NCBI RefSeq assembly: GCF_002251385.1
Contig: NZ_NPJJ01000043.1
Coordinates: forward strand, 124,001-188,000
Source: Prevotella sp. P5-108
GTDB taxonomy: Bacteria > Bacteroidota > Bacteroidia > Bacteroidales > Bacteroidaceae
Length of the DNA stretch: 64,000 nt
Reading direction: 5' to 3'
Under the pieces are notes generated by a model. That model was given only the letters and a program-made list of their open reading frames with translations, ran no database searches and had not been told where the DNA came from. Positions 59,786 through 64,000 of the stretch are shown here, one piece after another; the first letter of the stretch is position 1, and every line of letters starts with the position of its first letter. A program made the position numbers and the translations under genes.

Positions 59786-60877
59786 CTATTGTTCTACGCC
59801 AAATTTGTATATGGTCTTCTGCGTATATTTACCTTCGGGTTTAAGCACTACAGATGGGAAATATGGGTGATTGGGGGAATCGGGGAAGTGCTGAGCTTCA
59901 AAACAGATTGCGCTACGACAGGGGAATGTAGCTCCATTCTGTCCCTTGTAGCCATCAGCCCAATTGTCTGTATAGACCTGTACACCTGGCTCTGTTGTAT
60001 AGACCTCCATAGTACGGCCACTCACTGGTTCAACGATTTTTGCAGCAAAACTAAGCTCTCCCTCTTCTTTCTTATTAAGAACAAAGCAATGGTCGTAGCC
60101 AGCTCCATTCCTTATTTGCTCATCATCGGCGTCTATGTCCTTGCCAACAGCTTTAGGTGAGGTAAAGTCAAATGGAGTATTTTTTACAAAACGAATTTCT
60201 CCGGTAGGAATACTCGTTTCATCAATTGGAAGATAGTAATCAGCATTTATTTGACAAATAAGGTTCTCTATACTTGCAGTTGGATTAGCAATACCCGACA
60301 AAGAGAAAAAACCGTGGCTTGTAAGGTTAATGATGGTTTTCTTATTTGTAGTAGCCATATAATCGATAACAAGTTCGTTATCATCAGTAAAACTATAAAC
60401 AACAGTAGTTTTAACTTCACCTGAGAAGCCCTCTTCGCCATAAGGGCTGGTATATTCAAGAACCAAAGAGTGTTCATTCATTTGTCTGGCATCCCATACT
60501 TTGGCGTTAAATCCTTTCTTTCCGCCATGCAAGCTGTTGGGACCATTGTTTATGGGTAATTGATACTCTTTGCCATGCAACTGGAATTTGCCTTTACAAA
60601 TTCTATTTCCGTAGCGACCAATGAGGGTCGAAAGATAGGGTTCCGGGCTGTTGATGACATCTTGTACATTGTCATGTCCTTGTATGACATTGGCCTTTAC
60701 ACCATTTCTATCAGGAACCATAATTGCAACCAATGCGCCACCATAATTGGTAATAGCCACCACGTTGCCACGATTATTTTTCAGGAAGTATAAGTCTGTC
60801 TTCTTTCCATTGATTGTGGCCTGAAAGTCTTCTCGTCTCAGGCCACAGATGTGTTCTGTTTCTGTTGTGCTCATCAT
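59786..60877 (-). CDS. galM: Aldose 1-epimerase (galactose mutarotase), cytosolic
   Basis: 363 residues without a signal peptide. GalM features: AITNYGGALVAIMVPDRNG, RYGNRICKGKFQL, NSLHGGKKGFNAKVWD, NLTSHGFFSLSG (catalytic His) and AICFEAQHFPDSPN (catalytic Glu). It supplies alpha-galactose to galactokinase after import. First gene of galM-transporter-galK on the minus strand, with a good promoter at 60907-60938. Sequence identity to the lipoprotein copy at 55888 is moderate, so the duplication is not recent. Confidence 0.95.
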   Translation of the reverse strand: MMSTTETEHICGLRREDFQATINGKKTDLYFLKNNRGNVVAITNYGGALVAIMVPDRNGVKANVIQGHDNVQDVINSPEPYLSTLIGRYGNRICKGKFQLHGKEYQLPINNGPNSLHGGKKGFNAKVWDARQMNEHSLVLEYTSPYGEEGFSGEVKTTVVYSFTDDNELVIDYMATTNKKTIINLTSHGFFSLSGIANPTASIENLICQINADYYLPIDETSIPTGEIRFVKNTPFDFTSPKAVGKDIDADDEQIRNGAGYDHCFVLNKKEEGELSFAAKIVEPVSGRTMEVYTTEPGVQVYTDNWADGYKGQNGATFPCRSAICFEAQHFPDSPNHPYFPSVVLKPEGKYTQKTIYKFGVEQ

Positions 60878-60906
60878 AAAAAGTTTTTAGTTACTTTATG
60901 TACTTG

Positions 60907-60938
60907 CAAAGTAAATAAAAAAAAGTGAATACCACAAA
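60907..60938 (-). promoter_or_regulatory. Promoter of the galactose operon
   Basis: On the minus strand TTTG (60935-60938), 20 bp, TTACTTTG (60907-60914), one mismatch from TAnnTTTG. I see no clear operator. Confidence 0.6.
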
Positions 60939-61035
60939 AGTCACGCCATTTATTATCGCGTTTGTTGCGTTAAAAACAATTAACAAAGCACTATGGCAAT
61001 AGACGATTGGCGAAATGTACCGCTATATATAAAGA

Positions 61036-61071
61036 AAACGACACCAAAAGACAATTATTCTTTTGGTGTCG
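61036..61071 (-). terminator. Terminator of grpE-dnaJ-folC, overlapping the folC stop codon
   Basis: 13-base stem CGACACCAAAAGA / TCTTTTGGTGTCG with a 7-base loop and TTTTCTTT tail on the minus strand. The folC stop (61055-61057) lies inside the hairpin. Confidence 0.85.
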
Positions 61072-62341
61072 CGAGACAGGCAAGCAGATCAGACACAATA
61101 TAACTGCTTCCACCTATAAAAACGAAATCATTGGGGACGGCAATTGCAAGCGCAGCCATATAGGCGCTCTCAACGCTATCGTAAACACGACCAACAAGTC
61201 CGTGAGCAAGCCCTTTTTGAGCAACAACCTGACTTGGAATAGCTCGATGCGTAGTTGCCTGTGACCAATAATAAATAGCATCTTTGGGCAACAACTCCAT
61301 AACAGAATCAATATCCTTGTCATCAACCATTCCGAATACAATGTGCTTTTGATGACATTCTTGGTGGATAATTTGCTTTGACAAATACTTCCAACCGCCA
61401 ACATTATGTCCTGTATCACATACTATCAATGGCTGGTTGCACAATATTTGCCATCTTCCCATGAGGCCAGTCAGCTGAACAACATTGAGGAATCCTTTCT
61501 TCACAGCCTCAACATCCGTTATGCCTAATTCTCGGATAGCACATAGGATTGTATTTGTGTTTTTTATTTGATATTCTCCTATCAGAGCACCCGTAACGAC
61601 GCCATAGTTAACCGTTTGATAGGAGATACCACCACCCTGAGATTTATCAACCGAGACAACTTCGCAAGCGTCTTCTGCAAAAATAATCTTGGAGTGTGTT
61701 TCGATTGCTTTGTGTTCAAAAACATGACGCGTTTCAGGGATTGCTTCCCCTATGACGACAGGCGTATTGGGCTTGATTATCCCCGCTTTCTCCGCTGCAA
61801 TCTGAGGCAATGTTTCACCAAGGAATTGGGTATGGTCTTTGCTTATATTAGTAATGATTGACAATATTGGAGTTACTATATTTGTACAATCAAGACGCCC
61901 ACCAAGGCCTACCTCGACAACGGCGTAATCAACATGCTTCTCCGCAAAGTACTTGAAGGCCATTGCTGTGGTTAGCTCGAAAAACGAAGGATGAAGGGGT
62001 GTGAAGAAATTCTTTTCCTTGTCGACAAAGTCCACCACATACTCTTCGGGTATCATTTCGCCATTTACCCGGATACGTTCTCTGAAATCTACCAAATGCG
62101 GAGATGTATATAGTCCGACATTATATCCCATAGCTTGCAATATTGCAGCAAGCGTATGAGAACAAGAACCTTTACCGTTAGTTCCCGCAATATGAATAAT
62201 CTTATAGTGCTGATGCGGGTGACCAAAGTGTTTGTCAAGCGCATGAGTATTATCCAGACCTTCTTTATATGCAGATGCACCCACATGTTCGAAAACAGGG
62301 GTGCATTCATATAGATAATTAACAGTTTCCCGATAGTTCAT
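61055..62341 (-). CDS. folC: Bifunctional folylpolyglutamate synthase/dihydrofolate synthase
   Basis: 428 residues. Mur-ligase-type ATP-binding loop IAGTNGKGSCSHTLA (about 51-65), YTSPHLVDFRERIRVNG, VGLGGRLDCTNIV and the C-terminal DTGHNVGG. It adds glutamate to dihydropteroate and extends folate polyglutamate tails. Third gene of the grpE-dnaJ-folC run, 6 bases after dnaJ. Whether one protein does both reactions cannot be told from sequence. Confidence 0.94.
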   Translation of the reverse strand: MNYRETVNYLYECTPVFEHVGASAYKEGLDNTHALDKHFGHPHQHYKIIHIAGTNGKGSCSHTLAAILQAMGYNVGLYTSPHLVDFRERIRVNGEMIPEEYVVDFVDKEKNFFTPLHPSFFELTTAMAFKYFAEKHVDYAVVEVGLGGRLDCTNIVTPILSIITNISKDHTQFLGETLPQIAAEKAGIIKPNTPVVIGEAIPETRHVFEHKAIETHSKIIFAEDACEVVSVDKSQGGGISYQTVNYGVVTGALIGEYQIKNTNTILCAIRELGITDVEAVKKGFLNVVQLTGLMGRWQILCNQPLIVCDTGHNVGGWKYLSKQIIHQECHQKHIVFGMVDDKDIDSVMELLPKDAIYYWSQATTHRAIPSQVVAQKGLAHGLVGRVYDSVESAYMAALAIAVPNDFVFIGGSSYIVSDLLACLATPKE

Positions 62342-62347
62342 AACACC

Positions 62348-63496
62348 TTAACTGAAATAGTTTTTGAACTTGTCAAAAATCGATTTCTTAGTACTTGCGT
62401 CTCCTTTGAAATTATCACTGTCACGCATACTTTCAATTGCAGCGCGTTCCTGCTTACTCAAGGCTTTCGGAACATAAACACTGATATTGACAACCAAGTC
62501 GCCATGACCTGTTCCATATCCTTGTACATGAGGCAGTCCCTTCCCGCGCAAGCGCAGTGTCTTACCTGGCTGGGTACCAGGCTCAATCTTGATTTTTACT
62601 TTACTTCCTTCAATAGTAGGGATTGAGACTTCACCACCAAGTGCAGCTGTAGGAAAATCGAGCAGAAGGTTATAGATGACATCTTGACCGTCACGGACGA
62701 ATGTATCGTTTTCCTCTTCTTTGATGTAGACTTGAATATCGCCGTTTATTCCATTATGTGGACCGGCATTTCCTTTACCAGAGACATTTACGACCATTCC
62801 TTCTGCGACTCCTGCAGGGATGTTGATTTCAACGACTTCTTCGCCTTTTTCGACGCCGGTGCCGTTACATGCCTTACATTTATTCTTGATAACAGAACCC
62901 TCGCCATGACATGTTGGGCAGTCCGTTTGGGTCTGCATCATGCCCAGCATCGTACGAACTGTTTTTACGACATAGCCTCGACCTTGACAAGTCGGACAAG
63001 TCGTATTGCCACTTCCATCCGCGGCGCCTGTTCCATGGCAATGGCTGCATGTAATGTCCTTCTTTACCTTGAACTTCTTTGTTACGCCTGTCGATATCTC
63101 CAGAAGCGAAAGCCTTACAGTGAGTCTCAAGTCAGTACCCCTGTATTGCGGACGACCTCCACCGAATCCACCAAAGCCGCCGGCATGTCCTCCAAACACA
63201 TCGCCAAACATAGAGAAGATATCATCCATAGAGAATCCTCCACCGAATCCTCCGGCACTTCCGAATCCGCCACCAGGTGCGTTAAATCCGAACTGGTCGT
63301 ATTGTTGTCTCTTCTGTGAATCGTGAAGAACATCATAAGCCTCTGCCGCTTCTTTGAATTTTTCTTCAGCTTCAGCATTATCTGGATTTCTGTCGGGGTG
63401 ATACTTTATAGCCAACTTACGATAAGCGGCTTTAATCTCGCTTTCAGTTGCGTTTTTGCTAACGCCCAGCACCTCATAATAGTCGCGCTTTGCCAT
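62348..63496 (-). CDS. dnaJ: Chaperone DnaJ
   Basis: 382 residues, type I. J-domain with HPD at 33-35. A Gly/Phe-rich linker is unusually long and Gly-rich at about 73-115. A zinc domain with four C-x2-C-x-G-x-G repeats ([36 protein letters not shown]) precedes the substrate-binding beta domains. It stimulates DnaK ATPase and delivers unfolded clients. It starts 19 bases after grpE. Confidence 0.97.
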   Translation of the reverse strand: MAKRDYYEVLGVSKNATESEIKAAYRKLAIKYHPDRNPDNAEAEEKFKEAAEAYDVLHDSQKRQQYDQFGFNAPGGGFGSAGGFGGGFSMDDIFSMFGDVFGGHAGGFGGFGGGRPQYRGTDLRLTVRLSLLEISTGVTKKFKVKKDITCSHCHGTGAADGSGNTTCPTCQGRGYVVKTVRTMLGMMQTQTDCPTCHGEGSVIKNKCKACNGTGVEKGEEVVEINIPAGVAEGMVVNVSGKGNAGPHNGINGDIQVYIKEEENDTFVRDGQDVIYNLLLDFPTAALGGEVSIPTIEGSKVKIKIEPGTQPGKTLRLRGKGLPHVQGYGTGHGDLVVNISVYVPKALSKQERAAIESMRDSDNFKGDASTKKSIFDKFKNYFS

Positions 63497-63515
63497 ACGT
63501 TAATATAATAATGTA

Positions 63516-64000
63516 TTAATCGCCAACAGCAACTTTGGCATGTCGTATCACTTTATCGTTCAGCATATAGCCAGTCTGGGTACAGTCAACGACCTTACCC
63601 TTCTTGTCATCGCCCATACCAGGGACTTTGGCTATAGCTTCATGGAAATCCACATCAAAATCAGAGTTTTCCGTTTCAATGCGCTTAAGACCAAGCCCTT
63701 CGAGAGTCTTATGCAGCTTCTGGTCGATAAGTTCCCAGCCTTCTTCAAGAGCCTCTTTAGTTTCTATTTTGGTAGCATTGGTTATAGCTCTTTCCATATC
63801 ATCAAGAACAGGAAGAATTGCAGTGATAACCTTTTCTCCACCATTAAGAATCAATTCAGCTTTCTCTCTGATGGTACGTTTCTTATAATTCTCGAATTCG
63901 GCCAAGGTACGCAGATATTTGTCTTTAGTTTCGGCCAGTTCCTTATTAAGAGCATCTAAAGATTCTTTTGCATCTTCTTCAGAACTCTCTGTTGAGGTAT
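63516..64000 (-). CDS. grpE: GrpE nucleotide-exchange factor, C-terminal part (cut by window edge)
   Basis: The frame is open to the right edge, so the N-terminus lies outside; about 160 codons are visible. The visible N-terminal part is an acidic, serine-rich coil (STESSEEDAKESLDALNKEL) leading into KDKYLRTLAEFENYKKRT, the GrpE signature coiled coil. A head domain follows (DFDVDFHEAIAKVPGMGDDKKG, GYMLNDKVIRHAKVAVGD). It exchanges ADP for ATP on DnaK. Likely first gene of a grpE-dnaJ-folC heat-shock operon; the promoter is outside the window. Confidence 0.95.
   Translation of the reverse strand, partial: TSTESSEEDAKESLDALNKELAETKDKYLRTLAEFENYKKRTIREKAELILNGGEKVITAILPVLDDMERAITNATKIETKEALEEGWELIDQKLHKTLEGLGLKRIETENSDFDVDFHEAIAKVPGMGDDKKGKVVDCTQTGYMLNDKVIRHAKVAVGD

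Noticed and set aside
63516-63905. Taking the 129-codon frame as the full grpE
   Set aside because: Its apparent start is an internal TTG; the frame continues with GrpE-like sequence to the window edge, so the gene is longer and truncated here.

Overview
The window reads as chromosomal core DNA of a Bacteroidales bacterium, most likely Prevotellaceae (Prevotella/Segatella-like). The evidence is: promoters of the Bacteroidetes type (TTTG, about 19-20 bp, TAnnTTTG) in front of many genes and tRNAs; a short primary sigma factor without region 1.1; GldE, DUF5686 and NifJ; AddAB-type recombination nucleases; and secreted proteins with a Prevotella-style C-terminal tail. Shine-Dalgarno sequences are mostly absent, also typical. 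I see no insertion sequence, prophage, CRISPR array or recognisable defence island.

Layout. 1-10.2 kb: a TerC-family membrane gene cut by the left edge, a lone Wza-type export lipoprotein, a nucleotide operon (long PurF-type amidotransferase, carA, carB), then on the minus strand a divergent WecB-like protein and an NfeD/SPFH membrane pair. 10.5-19.8 kb: rpoD, then a tight operon of a DUF5686 outer-membrane protein with addA and addB, then tRNA-Ser. 20.2-24.1 kb: two tandem tRNA-Pro genes, hsp20, a YhiN-type flavoprotein with a sugar acetyltransferase, tRNA-Gly/Thr/Tyr and a YfcE-type phosphoesterase. 24.1-35.3 kb: an operon of an AspT-type transporter, a 32-residue membrane smORF and a ThrE-type exporter; a secreted protein; nifJ; a DUF4143-type ATPase; and an ATP-grasp-like protein. 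35.8-47.4 kb: gyrA, three diverged tandem TPR proteins, a DbpA-like helicase, then serC-serA-DUF1015-YigZ. 47.4-53.3 kb: a secreted protein, four tRNAs, an uncharacterised gene, ssb, gldE, a phosphopantetheinyl transferase and a secreted phytase-esterase-like protein. 53.4-64 kb, all minus: rpiB, tkt and a lipoprotein mutarotase; galK, a sugar transporter and a cytosolic mutarotase; then grpE-dnaJ-folC, with grpE cut by the right edge.

How the genes fit together. The 53-61 kb block is a galactose uptake and phosphorylation unit with a mutarotase on each side of the inner membrane, linked to the non-oxidative pentose phosphate pathway; galT and galE are not in view. carAB feeds pyrimidine and arginine synthesis next to the first step of purine synthesis. 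Genes I cannot assign with confidence are the three TPR proteins, the 187-residue protein before ssb, the ATP-grasp-like protein, the smORF and the WecB-like protein that has lost catalytic residues. No complete new system is evident. The best leads are the transporter-smORF-exporter operon, the TPR triplet with its coupled helicase, and the ATP-grasp-like protein.
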